Positions 1-11,443 of a stretch of 64,000 bases of DNA are shown here, one piece after another. Location of the stretch: assembly GCA_029851415.1 (NCBI GenBank), contig CM056742.1:112098246-112162245 (forward strand). The letters run 5' to 3'. Within the stretch, counting starts at the first letter, position 1. Each line of letters starts with the position of its first letter. Below the pieces are notes generated by a model. The model searched no databases, had not been told where the DNA came from, and was given only the letters and a program-made list of their open reading frames with translations. A program made the translations under genes and the position numbers. This DNA comes from Eretmocerus hayati. Lineage: Eukaryota > Arthropoda > Insecta > Hymenoptera > Aphelinidae.

Positions 1-402
1 CCCGTAAGTTTAGTCAAAACTTGATTACAATCTGGGCCAGAGTTGAGTACAAGCCAGTGCACTCTGGGTTAGAGAGTCAAATCTGTATTTTGTATTCCCT
101 CTAGTTGCTCTCAAATCAATACCCATACTCTCAATACTACGGTGTTCTAGAAAGAGACTCGAAGGTAATTTCGAAAACTAATCTTGATCCACCGACGAGT
201 ATGACTGTGAAGAAGTTAGCCACGGAATAGTTGGGAGCAATTTCACGGTTTCCTACAATGATGACCATAAATGCGTTCGGCGATTTGAGATGCGTCCAGA
301 CGACTAGCGGGGCTTCCTATTGTTGGTGGTGGATTCTATGATATCACGAGTGTTCAGAACCTTACAAATAACCGTCGATTACTTATATTCATCGATATTC
401 AT
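1..402. other. Unassigned non-coding sequence
   Basis: I see no supported gene, RNA or repeat boundary in this stretch; short open frames here have no recognisable domain. Confidence 0.4.
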
Positions 403-900
403 GTGAGGTTTAGAAGCTGTAGGAGTGGAGGAATCGCAGATTTTACGTCGGTTTTTGGGAGGAATTCGAACTTGTACACTCCTACAAGGCTGAAGATATT
501 TTTCCTCACTTTAAAGCTACATGTTTGCGGTATTTCGGACCACCTAAATCGCAGTCGATTTACGCGGCAACTTGTGAAGCTGTATGAGTGAAAAATAAGA
601 GTTGACTTCAACTATGGGGATGAATTCGAGACTCCACCTCTGTGTCGTGTCCATGTTTGAAATATGTTCTAGTATCAAATAACTGTATGTTTGGCGTATT
701 TTGGGCCATTCAAACCACCCTGGGATATCGATCTTGGCCGATTTTCGCGGCAACTCGCAAGGCTGTAAAGGTAAATAATCGGGTCTGTTTCCAAATATTG
801 CGGTGAACTTGAGATGGCACCCTCCTGGCTGTAGATTTTGGAGTGAATCGTGAGCACGGTCGTATACACAGGTCTATCAACTACTGTGACCGCTACTGTG
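403..900 (-). repeat. Diverged ~175-bp satellite, about 2.5 units
   Basis: The phrase CGCGGCAACTYGYRARGCTG recurs about 172 bp apart (near 573 and 745), each followed by AATAA and a diverged 'GAATTCGA' block. The reverse complement of the same unit forms the better preserved array at 12217-13080, so the two loci are one satellite family in opposite orientation. No coding function is suggested; the short frames in it only mirror the repeat. Confidence 0.7.
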
Positions 901-1014
901 ACCATTTGGGGTTCCTAAGTTGGACACCCGGCGGCGCGTCAATCTGAGCATACATAGCTCGCAGCTGCGCAGCTCATCGGTCCGGTCGTCTGCTCTCGCC
1001 ATGCTGGATTGCCA

Positions 1015-1704
1015 GGTCCCGCGCGACCGGGTGGAAGCTGTGTTTAGAAAGTATCCAGAAAAAATCTGCAAAAATTCATGTCAAAAGATCTCACTTTTCT
1101 CCACCCGGATCCGCTATTTGTTCAATTTCCTCCACCTTAGTTTATTTATAGAATATTGTTGAACAACAGCTGGCTTGTAAGCGCGATATCTCAACCCAGG
1201 AGTTAACTCCAGCCTCTGGAGATGTCTAAAATAATTCCTCCACGGCGATTTCAATTCCCCCCACTGTTACAATTACTGGAGCATGATTAGTTCATCAGTA
1301 ATCAATTAAAAACATGTTCGATGCTTTCGGAGCCTCCAATGCGTCTACTGCGCATGCGCCCCGCAATCATGCATAGCCATTGGAGGCTCCGAAAGCATCG
1401 AACATGTTTTTAATTATTACTAATGCACTAATTTTGCTCCAGTAATTCTAATAGTGGAGGAAATTGAAATCGTCGTGGAGGAATTATTTGAGACGTCTCC
1501 GGAGGCTGGAGTTAACTCCTGGGTCGAGATATCGCACTTACAAGTCAGCTGTTATCCAACAATTTTCTACAAATAAACTAAGGTGAAGGAAATTGAACGA
1601 ATAGCGGATCCGGTCGGAAGAAAATGAGATCTATTGACATGAATTTTCGCGGATTTTGTCTGGATACTTTCTGAACACAGCTCCCACCCGGTCCCGCGCG
1701 CGCA
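1015..1704. mobile_element. Foldback element, 690 bp
   Basis: Two arms of about 320 bp (1015-1336 and 1383-1704) are reverse complements and flank a spacer of about 47 bp containing GCGCATGCGC. The outer ends read CGCGACCGGGTGG on the left and CCACCCGGTCCCGCG on the right. There is no ORF in the arms. I could not fix a target duplication, so the superfamily is open; a non-autonomous DNA transposon or foldback MITE is the likely class. Confidence 0.8.
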
Positions 1705-1922
1705 CTAACGATATACATGGGTCATGGAATTCTACCTCAAATTCTACTTGATTTATCTATCCTCAATCATCTCGGGAAGGATAATCGAGAATTTCCGTCG
1801 CTCAACTGAGTATTATGTTACGATGCATTTGATATTGGGTGACAGATTCTCAACCCTACTAGAGTAAGCCCATGTGGGGGCAAGTGACTTATATATGAGT
1901 TTTTGAATCAATCGGGACAGAT

Positions 1923-1996
1923 GCCGCGATAGCCGTGTGGTCAAGGTGCCGGTCTCTTGTTTTGCTGGCCCCAGTTCAAATCCCCGGTTTTCCTTT
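1923..1996 (+). other. tRNA-like sequence with A- and B-box
   Basis: An A-box-like TAGCCGTGTGGT (about 1930) is followed at the usual distance by a B-box, GTTCAAATCC at 1974-1983, and then by a T-rich tract that could end RNA polymerase III transcription. The acceptor and anticodon stems do not pair well by eye, so this looks like a tRNA pseudogene or the head of a tRNA-derived SINE rather than a working tRNA gene. Confidence 0.45.
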
Positions 1997-2189
1997 TTTT
2001 TCTCTTCAACAGCAATCCTCAAATTTTTTTATCTTATCCATCAATTGAGAAGTAATTTATTCGGATTGAAATGTTGTGACATGACTTTACGAGAGAGTAG
2101 GAATATCCAAAAGTGCTTCAATTACTTGGCAACATCATGGGGTGTTTCTGATTGACAGTGAGATTGAGTTCTCTAATCTGCCTCTCACT

Positions 2190-2880
2190 CTTATTATGCC
2201 ATGAGTGGTAATGAGAGAGAGAGAGAGAGTTTACGAAGTTTGTGTCTTTTTGGCAAGGGCCGATCTTTAGAGATGAACTCCATTTCTTCAGCGTATCTTG
2301 CACGTTGAATCGTATAGACCGACGAGAATTCAGCTCGTTCCTTTTCTTCATATGTTAGTGCTCCCTTGGAAATGGATAACTGAGCCCAGGGCTTATCTTG
2401 AATCAGATCTGAAGTTTCACAGACAAAAAAAGGTCGTGTCTCAGGATTGAAATAAATATCAGATAATAAGCAGTCACATTGATCAACCGTGAATGAGATG
2501 ATTATGTTTATAGCATATTCAAACACGGGATGAGTAAACCTCTGGATACAACAGAATTTGTTATTCTATGTACAGTAGGTTATCGTAGGGATAAAGTTGA
2601 TGCATCATCAGTTCAGTGTTTGGAAACGGATTTTGATGCAGGCCATGCCGCAAGGGGTGATGATAACCATCCAGGCTTATTCTACCACAGTGTTGGTTCG
2701 GCCATTCCATCGGGAGAACGAATTCTGCTTCCAATATCAGCGGGATTGTCTGCAGAGCGAATGTGTTTCTATTGGATTTCTAGTAACAAATCCATAATCT
2801 TGGAACATTGATTAGTTGTGAAAACTGGCCATCTAGATGGATGATCTCTGAGCCAACGCAAAACATCCATCGCGTCGGTT
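2190..2880 (-). pseudogene. BEL/Pao pol remnant: RNase H end and integrase start
   Basis: Read on the minus strand, conceptual translation gives WLRDHPSRW (near 2840), NPADIGSR (near 2740) and further on RPLPKRHKLRKL (near 2250). These are the hallmarks of the RNase H-integrase junction and the start of integrase in BEL/Pao elements. The frame is broken by several stops and shifts. The catalytic DDE part of integrase is not seen; homology fades near a GA microsatellite at about 2213. It continues directly from the RNase H segment at 2880-3185. Confidence 0.8.
2213..2229. repeat. (GA)n microsatellite
   Basis: An uninterrupted run of about eight GA dinucleotides lies at the point where BEL/Pao homology ends. 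Confidence 0.9.
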
Positions 2881-3185
2881 CACCCATAAACTTGGAGATC
2901 TTGGATTTTCAATGGGGATGTCGAATGACTGACGAGTTCGGCTAGTAGGAGTGCAGTGCATAATTCTAATCTTGGAATAGAAATAGTTTTGATTGAGGCT
3001 TTTCGAGTCTTGGCTAGTAAAAGCTTCACGCTAACATTCCCTGATGAAGTAACTCTGAGATAGACTACAGCTGAAATGGCAAGTTTTGAAGCGTCAGCAA
3101 ATCCGTGTAATTCATAGGAGTAGTTATCATTCGAGTAGTTCAAGCACACAGTCCCTAACAAGTTGGACACGTACTTGATTGGCAT
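2880..3185 (-). pseudogene. BEL/Pao pol remnant: RNase H
   Basis: A 101-codon open frame carries ELHGFADAS, AAVVYLR-like AISAVVYLR, LLLAKTR and ISIPRLELCTALLLAEL, the conserved blocks of BEL/Pao RNase H, including the first catalytic Asp in FADAS and the Glu in RLELC. In an intact element this domain degrades the RNA strand of the RNA:DNA hybrid. It is separated from the reverse transcriptase remnant by only about 50 bp, so the part of RT with the YxDD catalytic box has been deleted; the element is defective here regardless of the later insertions. Confidence 0.9.
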
Positions 3186-3233
3186 GAAAAGGACTGCTTC
3201 TATATCCGTAAGTTATTGTGTTGAGCTTGAAAA

Positions 3234-3600
3234 TTGGAACTGGATGGGAAGGATGATCACGCCAGAAAATGGACGCATGTATCGATCATCTTCGTGAACT
3301 CGAATCTGTCGAAACATTTTCTCAACATCGGCGGTGAAAGCGTAACGATAAAGTCTCCAATTCCATCAAAGCGTGGTGATATCTGGAAGGAGTTCAGGAC
3401 GTATGAGCAAATAATCATTGATTGATTTATTTGATTTGGGATGGCAACATCCATTGAAGATGGTCCTCATCTTCGTGGTTGTGCTACTTTCTTTTAGAAT
3501 CCCATGGTGGGGTAGGAAAAAATCTTCGGAGGAATCAATGTAGTGAGAGTCAAGATTCAGACGATTCATGTGACCAAGTGGTTTATACTCAGATGAACAA
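3234..3600 (-). pseudogene. BEL/Pao pol remnant: N-terminal reverse transcriptase
   Basis: Minus-strand frames show KPLGHM, FFLPHHGILKESSTTTKMR, then LLIRPELLPDI and, after a frameshift near 3380, YRYAFTADVEKMFRQIRVH. These match the start of the BEL/Pao RT fingers and palm, including the FTAD motif with the first catalytic Asp. The sequence ends abruptly at 3600, where a TA-flanked element begins. The missing upstream piece resumes at 7307 on the far side of that element. Confidence 0.9.
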
Positions 3601-4079
3601 TACCCGGGCAACATGGATAGGTATCATATACGTATATAGACGTATAACGGACTCATCTGTTATACTTACAATAAAGAGGTTTAAAAGTGGTACAAAAAAC
3701 ACATTTCTGAGATGTATATGTTTGGGATGAATGTCCGACTAATATGCGTCTTGGAACCCCGTCGAAAATACGTATAGAATGAGCATAAATCCACCTAACC
3801 TCGTATTGCATCTAAATAATGAGGGTTGGTCGTTAAACGTATTTCAGACTGGTGTAATCGGCGTATAATAGACGTTTAGGTGAGTGTAATCGCTGTAACC
3901 TCAAAATTTGGTATAAAAATCGTATAAAATTGGTATAATGCGTGCTTGAGCTCGTTCAGCAAGAAAAATCGCATAGAACTCAAGTTACTGAGCAATTTAT
4001 TGACTTACCGAGTCATATTCACCATATATATACACGGGGACAGTACAACGGTTGCACAAACATCGATTTTGATGGTTTT

Positions 4080-5164
4080 GAGCTTCGCAATAAAAGCAGA
4101 AATAGCACAGAAAAATCAGAGGTAATTATTTCGAAGAGAACTGTAGCTCAGTCACGACAAAATTATGAAGAAGCATACTCATGCTATAGGATTTTTGCTG
4201 GAAGAATCGAATAACAAAGTATTTTATCGTCTCTAATTAGATTGGTGGGACAAAGACTCCTCTAAGGAGATGTTTAAATCTTTTTACATTCCACCTCGTG
4301 GCTTGCTCAGCAGAACTAATTGTGACAAAATTATTGCATTCTCCCAAAATTTTTCTCACAGAAATTCACAAACCCCCCTAATACATCATAATACGCCCTT
4401 TTCTTTCATGCATACGTGCGCATATTTAAAATTGTGTTTTCAACAAAGATACATGTTCAAAATAGTCTTCAAGATGAAATTCACTGTTGTGAAATTCAGA
4501 TGAGCAGTACCTCGGCATCGTGAATCGGGCCACTACTGAATCTGCTGACCTTGGTCGACTGAGCTCCGGCCGAAACCATCACCGTTGGGCTTGTGCAGCA
4601 CATACGGTTCGCGTTGGTGGTACCGACAATTCATTTATCGCGCCGGACTTGACCTGCGAACAATGTTTTTATTTTTTATTCTCACAAGAATCAATTCCAA
4701 GTGGATACTCACATCGTATCTCGAACCGAGAGAATATCGCTCAGTTGACTCGGAAATATGAAATTTCTTGGTTGGTATTTGCTAATATCGAGGACACCGG
4801 AACTGTATGGATATGAGTAAGGCTATTTTGAGGATCCGTGCCAGAAACACGAGTGACATGAAATAATTTTTCACTGATACCGGCAGAATGACAAAACCAT
4901 TGATTAATACGAGAATTTTGAATGAATGAATGAATCTCTTCGATAACGTTGTTCACTTTCTTGTCGAGATCTCAATAACCATGGTGCATTGCATCATATT
5001 ACCAGTAGAGTCGTTTGCAGTTTGCCAATTAAACGGTGTCCCACGAGAGTCTGGATGAACATTTCATGATTCATTCTCTGCAAAGCTACCGTCGCTTGGA
5101 AGGAATTGACATGAAGAAACACGACTTTTCCAAAAGATTGGGGTGTGAGGTAGATTTTTTGGGA
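4080..5164. other. Interior of the long-TIR element, unassigned
   Basis: Short open frames up to about 98 codons occur, but none shows a transposase motif or other known domain. I see no RNA gene or repeat here. Confidence 0.4.
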
Positions 5165-6370
5165 ATTTTTTTTTTTTATTCATTTTAGGATATAAACGGC
5201 CATGGCTGCCCTTCTATAGATAATTACATATGAATTGAAAACTAACATATTAGAATGTATAGAATTAGAAACTAGTTATTGGTCAATAAATTTGACTCAT
5301 TTCAACATAGCAGGGAATCCGACAAAGAATGTGTATTAATGTTTAAATCAATAATCAACTAGGGAAGTTGTTCAAAAAATCAAACAGATTTGTAGAATTG
5401 AGTTTTGATCGGAGAAGAGTTTTGAACATTCCGATGGAAGCCTGATACTTGAGATCTTCAGGAAGATTATTCCAATAAGGTCTGAGTCTGTTGGAAGCCG
5501 AATTGAATATATAATTTTGATTACTATGGCTTCCATTTATATCTCGATAGGAACGTAAATCATAATCTAAGACTCTATCAATGAAAAGGTTCGTTACATC
5601 CTTAACCTCGAATAGGTTATATTTTATCTCGAATGCTGTCACGCAATCATGATAACAAAAGAGACTAGATAATTTCATGAGGTTCAATTGTTCGCGTGCA
5701 TGTGAGTGATCATGATCTGTGAAGTTAATCAGCGTGCCGTTTTTGAAACATAAGTAACGAATGAGTTTGTTTTGAATCGTTTCCGGTCTATTTTGAACGT
5801 AATTTGTGCTAGGTGACCATATGACCGATCCATAGCTCACAATAGGAGTAACGAGGATTTTACGTTTCGGTTTTGTACAGGTACTTGATAGCATCTACGC
5901 TCTTGAAATCGACCGTAGTTCTCTTAATGAACCCTAAAAGACGCATTGCTTCAGAAAATATATGTTCCATGTGAGCGTCAAATTTGAGCCTAGAATCAAA
6001 AATTATGCCCAGATCAGATACTTTATCTACTCTAGAAATTGCTAGTCCGTCTATCTGATATTGGAATCCAAATACTGATTTAGATCTGCTGAATGATATC
6101 ACGTTGCACTTTTTCATGTTAATCCTAAGCCCGTTTACAGCAGCTCACTCAGAAAGCTGAGAGAGTGCAGTCCGTAAACGAGATGCATATCTAGGTGACT
6201 GTACACCTGAATACAGCTTAACGTCATCAGCATAAATCAGGATATGGATTCTAGGTAATAGGATTTTGATATCATCAATGAATATTACAAATAAGATTGA
6301 TCCTAGGTGAGATCCCCGAGGGACTCCTGAAGAGACTCTAAAATGTTGAAATGTTAACAAATTCATCGAA
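5165..6370 (-). pseudogene. 5'-truncated non-LTR retrotransposon (RT C-terminal half)
   Basis: Three minus-strand frames follow one another: 6366-6145 with SSGVPRGSHLGSILF and LIYADDVKLYSG (the catalytic YADD box of RT), 6117-5860 with ISFSRSKS and VDKVSDLGIIFDSRL, and 5894-5355 with IVSYGSVIWSP and RLRPYWNNLPEDL. Order and spacing match the palm, thumb and C-terminal region of Jockey-like non-LTR elements. The upstream endonuclease and first half of RT are absent, as in ordinary 5' truncation. A T run at 5168-5178 on the plus strand is the likely poly(A) tail of the minus-strand element. Frame breaks show it is dead. It inserted inside the long-TIR element. Confidence 0.85.
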
Positions 6371-6436
6371 ACAACGATCGGTTTGCATTGGTTATAACCT
6401 GAATTTACAATCTTGATGCAAAATAAATAATGAGAT

Positions 6437-6833
6437 TCGATGACGATGGACCAATTTCGAGCAGTGGAAATTTCTACTCATCTGATTAGTAAGAGTGCTA
6501 CTGCTGCGAGGACTCGCGTCACTTTTCTGATCCTGCAACAACGTCTTGATTTTCTTACAGGTCTGAATCTCATCCGCAAGATACTCGACTGTGTTGTTGT
6601 TGTTGTTGGTATACTGGGGCGCTGCACATGCATTGAATATTTGTTTACGCAGGGACCGTTACCAACAACACTAACACAGTCGAGTATCTTTCGGGTGAGA
6701 TTCAAACCTTTAAAAAAATCAAGACGTTGTTGCGGGGTCAAATAACGGTGACGCGAGTCCTCGCAGCAGTAGCACTCTTACTCATCAGATAAGTAGAAAT
6801 TTCCACTGCTCGAAATTGGTCCATCGTCATCGA
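6437..6833. repeat. Foldback, about 400 bp
   Basis: The sequence from 6437 (TCGATGACGATGGACC) to about 6600 returns as its reverse complement from about 6670 to 6833. The centre carries a GTT trinucleotide run and a short spacer. It directly abuts the right terminal inverted repeat of the 3.7-kb element, so it may be part of that element's subterminal structure. Confidence 0.75.
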
Positions 6834-7306
6834 AATCGAAATCAATGTTTGTGCAACCGTTGTACTGTCCCCGTGTATATATATAAAGAATATGACTCGA
6901 TAAGTCAATAAATTGCTCGGTAACTCGAGTTCTATGCGATTTTTCTTGCTGAATGAGCTCAAGCTCGCATTATACCAATTTTATACCATTTTTATACCAA
7001 ATTTTGAGGTAACAGTGATTACACTCACCTAAACGTCTATTATACGCCGATTACACCAATCTGAAGTACGTCTATAGACCAACCCTCGTTATTTAAATGC
7101 CATGCAAGGTTATGTGAATTTATGCGTATTTTATACGTATTTTTGACGGGATTCCAAGACGCTTATTAGTCGGACATTTATCCCAAAAGTATACATCTCA
7201 GAAATGCGTCTTTTATAACACTTTTAAACCTCTTTATTGTACTATAATAGATGAGTCCGTTATACGTCTATATACGCATATCATACCTATCAATGTTGCC
7301 TGGGTA

Positions 7307-7384
7307 GTGGTAGGAATCGGACAATTTCTTGTCATTTGCTAGCCTACTGTCTACACTGAGAGACCGATATGGTAGCTGTGATTA
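7307..7384 (-). pseudogene. BEL/Pao pol remnant between two insertions
   Basis: The minus-strand frame ending at 7307 encodes DSRLANDKKLSDSYH, which continues without shift into the RT remnant at 3600 once the 3.7-kb element is removed. Spacing to LGHM matches the RLxxDxxLxxxYxxFMxEYxxLGHM pattern of BEL/Pao. Similarity fades near 7384. Confidence 0.75.
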
Positions 7385-8148
7385 TATTTGGCAAGTTGTA
7401 TCAAGTATACGTGATTAAGTACCCGTTACCTTCCGGACAGTATGCATCAATATTTGGAATACCGAATAGGACTACGCAATCAAGTACTCCGGAATCTTGA
7501 TGTACTAATAGTTACTATATGATAATTTGGAATAATATACAAGGAGTAAGGGTGGCGCTCTGAATGCTGCGCGGAGATCGCAAAGTAAACGCCGACTGCT
7601 ACAGAGTACAGACCTATGACACACAGATCTAGAATGATCAGATACAGATCAAAGTCAATACCTGACTATTGTTATAGTGTTGGTCAAAGTTGTGGAGTCG
7701 AGATGCGCAACAGAAGCTTGATGCACCAATCTCGTCTAACATAACCTATCCAATGTTGTGATATCTTGCAAGAGCCTTCTCAGAAACTTTTTGTTCCATC
7801 AAGATCACTGTTCTTGACTTTCAAAACATATGTGCGTGGATTTGATGATGAATCATCTCATTGTATCCGTCATTGAGCTCCATACGTATTACTCTTTACC
7901 TGAGTATTGTATGTATGGCGCGACAATAGTCAGTAGTACCGCGTATGGTAACTATTAGTATATCAAGACTCGAGAGCACTATGGATATATTTCCAGCAAA
8001 TTCTAATATACGCATATCCATAGTTAGTATCGCACAATACTGGGGATCGTATGGGTTTCGCAGTGTAGCTTGTAGAGGAGTTGTTTTGCGGGATCAAACG
8101 ATTCGCCGAGAATTGATGGTTGGAGATTATAACGTAAAGGTAAGCTTA
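7385..8148. mobile_element. Second insertion in BEL pol, inverted-repeat type
   Basis: BEL coding similarity stops near 7384 and resumes at 8148. Inside, GTACTAATAGTTACTATATG (near 7502) is matched by its inverse ATGGTAACTATTAGTATATC (near 7945), with weaker extension outward. No ORF is recognisable. Ends and target duplication are not fixed, so the limits are approximate. Confidence 0.5.
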
Positions 8149-8830
8149 AGTATATCGACCATCAGATCCTCTGGAATGAGTTCCCATGAAATGATCCTCA
8201 CAAGCTTGTTCATCTAGAGTGGGAAGTGACTTCGAACTGATCATCTTCTCTTAGATCCAGAATTCCTGGAGCAGCTCTCCTACCTCCACGTCTGCAGAGC
8301 AGTGAAGAACAGTCGGTTGCAACGTCAACTGGTTGCAATGTCAGTGAATCCTGACAAAATCCATCCAAGTTTTGTTTTCGTAGCGATGGGTTGATCAGGA
8401 GTGCCTTTGAGAAGGTCATTTTCCACAATCAATCCGTGAATAGATGCATTCAGTAATATTTCAATTGGGTGATCTTTCATAAATTGTGGGTCAGCTAGTC
8501 GTAACCCTGAGATATGATTCCATGATGTGATTGAGCAGCCAATCCGTGTTTGACATCCCGTGAGATCCTTGATAACCAAGGCGTGAAGTCTAGCCAGGGA
8601 TGGAGATTCAAATGTGGGTTGAAATGTAACATCAGCAAGACCCGTAGCATGAGACTGGTTACTACCTAGAGCTTGCACTGGTACTAAAACACGTTTTTTT
8701 TATGGAGTTTCAGCCTTTGACATAATGATTCAGCGATGAATGAGGTTTGGGCTTATTGGTCGATGAGAGCGCGAGTGAATACTGTTTTGCCGTTTGAGCT
8801 CAAAACTCGAACCCAGGCAGTAGCCAAAAA
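8148..8830 (-). pseudogene. BEL/Pao protease and linker remnant
   Basis: Minus-strand translation gives AWVRVLSSNGKTVFTRALID near 8800, then SLCQRLKLHK, SLARLHALVI, GLRLADPQF, IEILLNASIHGLI, TKLGWILSG and, after shifts, DEQACEDHF and THSRGSDGRY up to 8148. This is the retroviral-type aspartic protease region and the linker to RT of BEL/Pao. The catalytic aspartate of the usual ALxDSGSQ box is still present, but the two following residues are replaced by Gln and a stop codon (near 8765), so the protease is inactive. Several frameshifts follow. Confidence 0.85.
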
Positions 8831-8989
8831 ACTGTATTGGATTTTTTGGGAATGGAGTTCATCGCAACTACATGGTTATGAGATGATGAAACTCGGTGAG
8901 AATGGCGTAGATGTTGCTGAAAGCTATGCCCAAGGAGCAAGATTAGATTCGGTCGTATTCGTAGGTTCATCAAAATGGAGTAGAGATTG

Positions 8990-10091
8990 ATGCTTCTCTC
9001 CACATGACCGACACTTATAAATAGATCTACAACTCTTGGAATCATGATTTCCGAAACAGTAGTAACATAACCTCTTTGACTCGATAAATTATCGACGAGA
9101 ATCTATACTCATCGCATTGAATGCGGGACAATTTCGTAGAGAATGATCTTGTTCGTATGATGAGCACTTTTTTCCTGGAGACCAGATCAGATTAAGAAGA
9201 ATAGAGGACTTTCGTGCCTTGCTTCTGAACATATGAAGAGAGTGATCTTCGGTGATTTTGCTGGCTCTTATTTTATTTGGAATCACTCGTGCTCGAGGGG
9301 AAACTGAGTTGAGAATTATTTTCTATAGACGCAAGTGTGCTCAATCTTGATTGAGAAAGGTTATCATTCTTGCGAAGGTTGGAGGATCGGTAGTCTCCCT
9401 AAGGGAAGTATCATCGAGACGGCTAGCAGTGATGAAAACTACCAAGTCGTCCTAATCATCGGTAGCTCTGTCAAGGGTTCTGAGGACTATTAGAGGGTTG
9501 ACAGTGCTATTGATTGATTTTCTCAATTCGGATGCTATTCCTTTTTGGATAGGAGAAACAGAGAAGAATTTTTTCAATTCATCATTGACCATGCGGCGAG
9601 TGTACTCATACAGTTTACTTAGTTCATCCCAAGCTCGTTGTTACCTCCTCCGAGAGGTATGACTTGAATCTGCATAGCAGCATCACCCTTGAGATGAGCT
9701 TTGAGGTGATGAATTTGACTGCTTTAGAGAATGATTCATAATCGATAACAGTTGCGGTGAATAAATCACGAAATTTTGTCCAATCATTGAATGTTCCATC
9801 GAAGGGCTAAATTTCTATGGGTGCTAGTTGAGGAGCTTCGAATTCCGACATGACAATCTGAGTGGTTTGATTGCGAGAGCTCCTTACGGTCATGTGGGAT
9901 TTATTGATGAGAAAATCTTCAAAGTCACTGAGAGCATCGATATAGATCTCTTCAGCCTCAGCAAAAAAATTTTCCTTGACATAATCGATTTTCAAACGTG
10001 AAGTCTCCATGAGTAATGATTTTATCATGGTTCCTTTTGATCTCGGTGAACCACTCTTATATCTTGGAAATTCGGATTTCAGCCCCACCAG
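8990..10091 (-). pseudogene. BEL/Pao gag remnant with zinc knuckles
   Basis: The upstream end (10088-9807) reads SPRSKGTMIKSLL, EEIYIDALSDFEDFL and FEAPQLAPIEI, the pattern found near the N terminus of BEL/Pao Gag. Further down, 9170-9000 gives CSSYEQDHSLRNCPAF, then CYYCFGNHDSKSC (a CX2CX4HX4C knuckle) and CRSCGE. Gag would form the nucleocapsid and bind the element RNA. Stops and shifts occur throughout the capsid part (about 9300-9800). The gag-protease-RT-RNase H-integrase order on the minus strand is that of one BEL element. Confidence 0.8.
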
Positions 10092-11441
10092 TGGTCATTT
10101 CCCTTCTTCTCTTCTCCTTGAAATTAGTAAAAGAATTGAAAATTTCATCGACTCTCGATAGATGCAAACCGACAAAATTTTGCTAAGGACATTTTATACG
10201 AAGACGTCGCGAAGATTGGTCGAAAAATCATAGGGAGTGCAAAGTTTGAAAATGTATTTTGCACCAATCTTTTGGTCGTTAAAGTTACTTGATCTCCGAT
10301 AATCTAGGAGATGTAACTCGGGTATGAGAGTGGATTTGAGATATGGGTTTTGTTAGCAATGAGCAATGAACTTGAAATGGATCTCAAATTCGAGGTGGAC
10401 TTTATTGAATGAGTTTGATGGCGTACTTGTTCAGGCAGGTCAACCACCATTGGAGAGCATCAGTTGTGACTCGAATAGTCTAAGAATTGCTCTCATTGCA
10501 TGTAGTCAATAGTTTGAAAGCGATATTGTTGTCATAGAGATACGCATCAAAAGATTGAAGAACGTTCCATGGGAACAATCTCATTTGTAGTTGATTGTAC
10601 AAGGTTTTCTTCCTTATTCCTAGGAATATCTGAAAGATTTGTGCTTGAGTAAGCAAGAGAACTTGAGAAATGTGTGTGGCTTCAACGAGCGATGAACTTG
10701 GAATGATCCTTGAATTCGAACATGAAATTGAAAACCCAAAATAATTCGGTAGCGTCAGTGATTAGGGTAATCACTGACTGAAGAGCTGAGCTTATGCCTC
10801 GAAAAGTCAATGCAAGAGGAACTACTCTTCAATTGAGTGATTCAACGATTGCTTATAAGGCGAAATCGTTGTTATATGTTGATACACTACAGGCTTAGGT
10901 ATGATTGGAGCGATCTTACTCGACATTTGAAGCACTCGTCGTCTTTTTGGACTTAGTGACGATGCTTCTTGCTCCACTGATGGCTGTGACGAGTCCCAAT
11001 AGAATTCACTGCTTCCATATGGGCACTCTGGAACCATTCGGCAATACTCGATGCAACTTGAAATGGATTCACGCAAACTGTATTATGTGGCGTGTATCCG
11101 GCTCGAAGGACCAAATGATGTTGACTTAGTCGGTTGCTGGGTTGATAAAAGGAAAGAATACTCAAACTCTTTGCTTTTTGAGTAACTTTGATCGATCTTT
11201 TGCACGAATGTCTCTCATCGCGCGAGAGACCACTTTTTTCACGAATGTGCGATCCGTCGATCAACCAAAAAGCAAAAGGAGAATCAGCCGAGGCGGCTCA
11301 TATGTAGCGAGTTGAATATTCAAGTCACGCGGGTCCTGAATCATCACAAATATGAGTTTGACGAAAGTATTTTATTCAAGCAGGCACACATTGATTCGAA
11401 TTTCACAGTGATATAGCATTGAATCAAAAAATCTTGAAAGG
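10092..11441. other. Presumed BEL leader/LTR side, not resolved
   Basis: This lies upstream of gag on the minus strand, where a leader and 5' LTR would be expected. I could not find a matching 3' LTR near 1700-2190, so no LTR is claimed. A perfect small hairpin, GTCAGTGATT with its inverse AATCACTGAC, sits at about 10756-10780. No gene is recognised. Confidence 0.4.
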
Positions 11442-11443
11442 TA

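Larger units (their letters stand above)
3603..7304. mobile_element. 3.7-kb DNA transposon with ~470-bp terminal inverted repeats
   Basis: The ends, CCCGGGCAACATGGATAGG at 3603 and its inverted counterpart ending at 7304, belong to inverted arms of about 470 bp (about 3603-4075 and 6835-7304) that remain alignable throughout with small differences. Both ends abut TA (3601-3602 and 7305-7306), consistent with a TA target duplication. Removing the element and one TA rejoins the BEL pol frame (codons for KKLSDSYHYCSSEYK across the join), which fixes the boundaries. No transposase was recognised inside; it holds a non-LTR fragment and a smaller palindrome. It is best called a non-autonomous long-TIR element of a TA-inserting superfamily. 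Confidence 0.85.

Noticed and set aside
10092..11441. Expected 5' LTR of the BEL element
   Set aside because: No matching partner sequence could be found downstream of the pol remnant, so no LTR pair is claimed.
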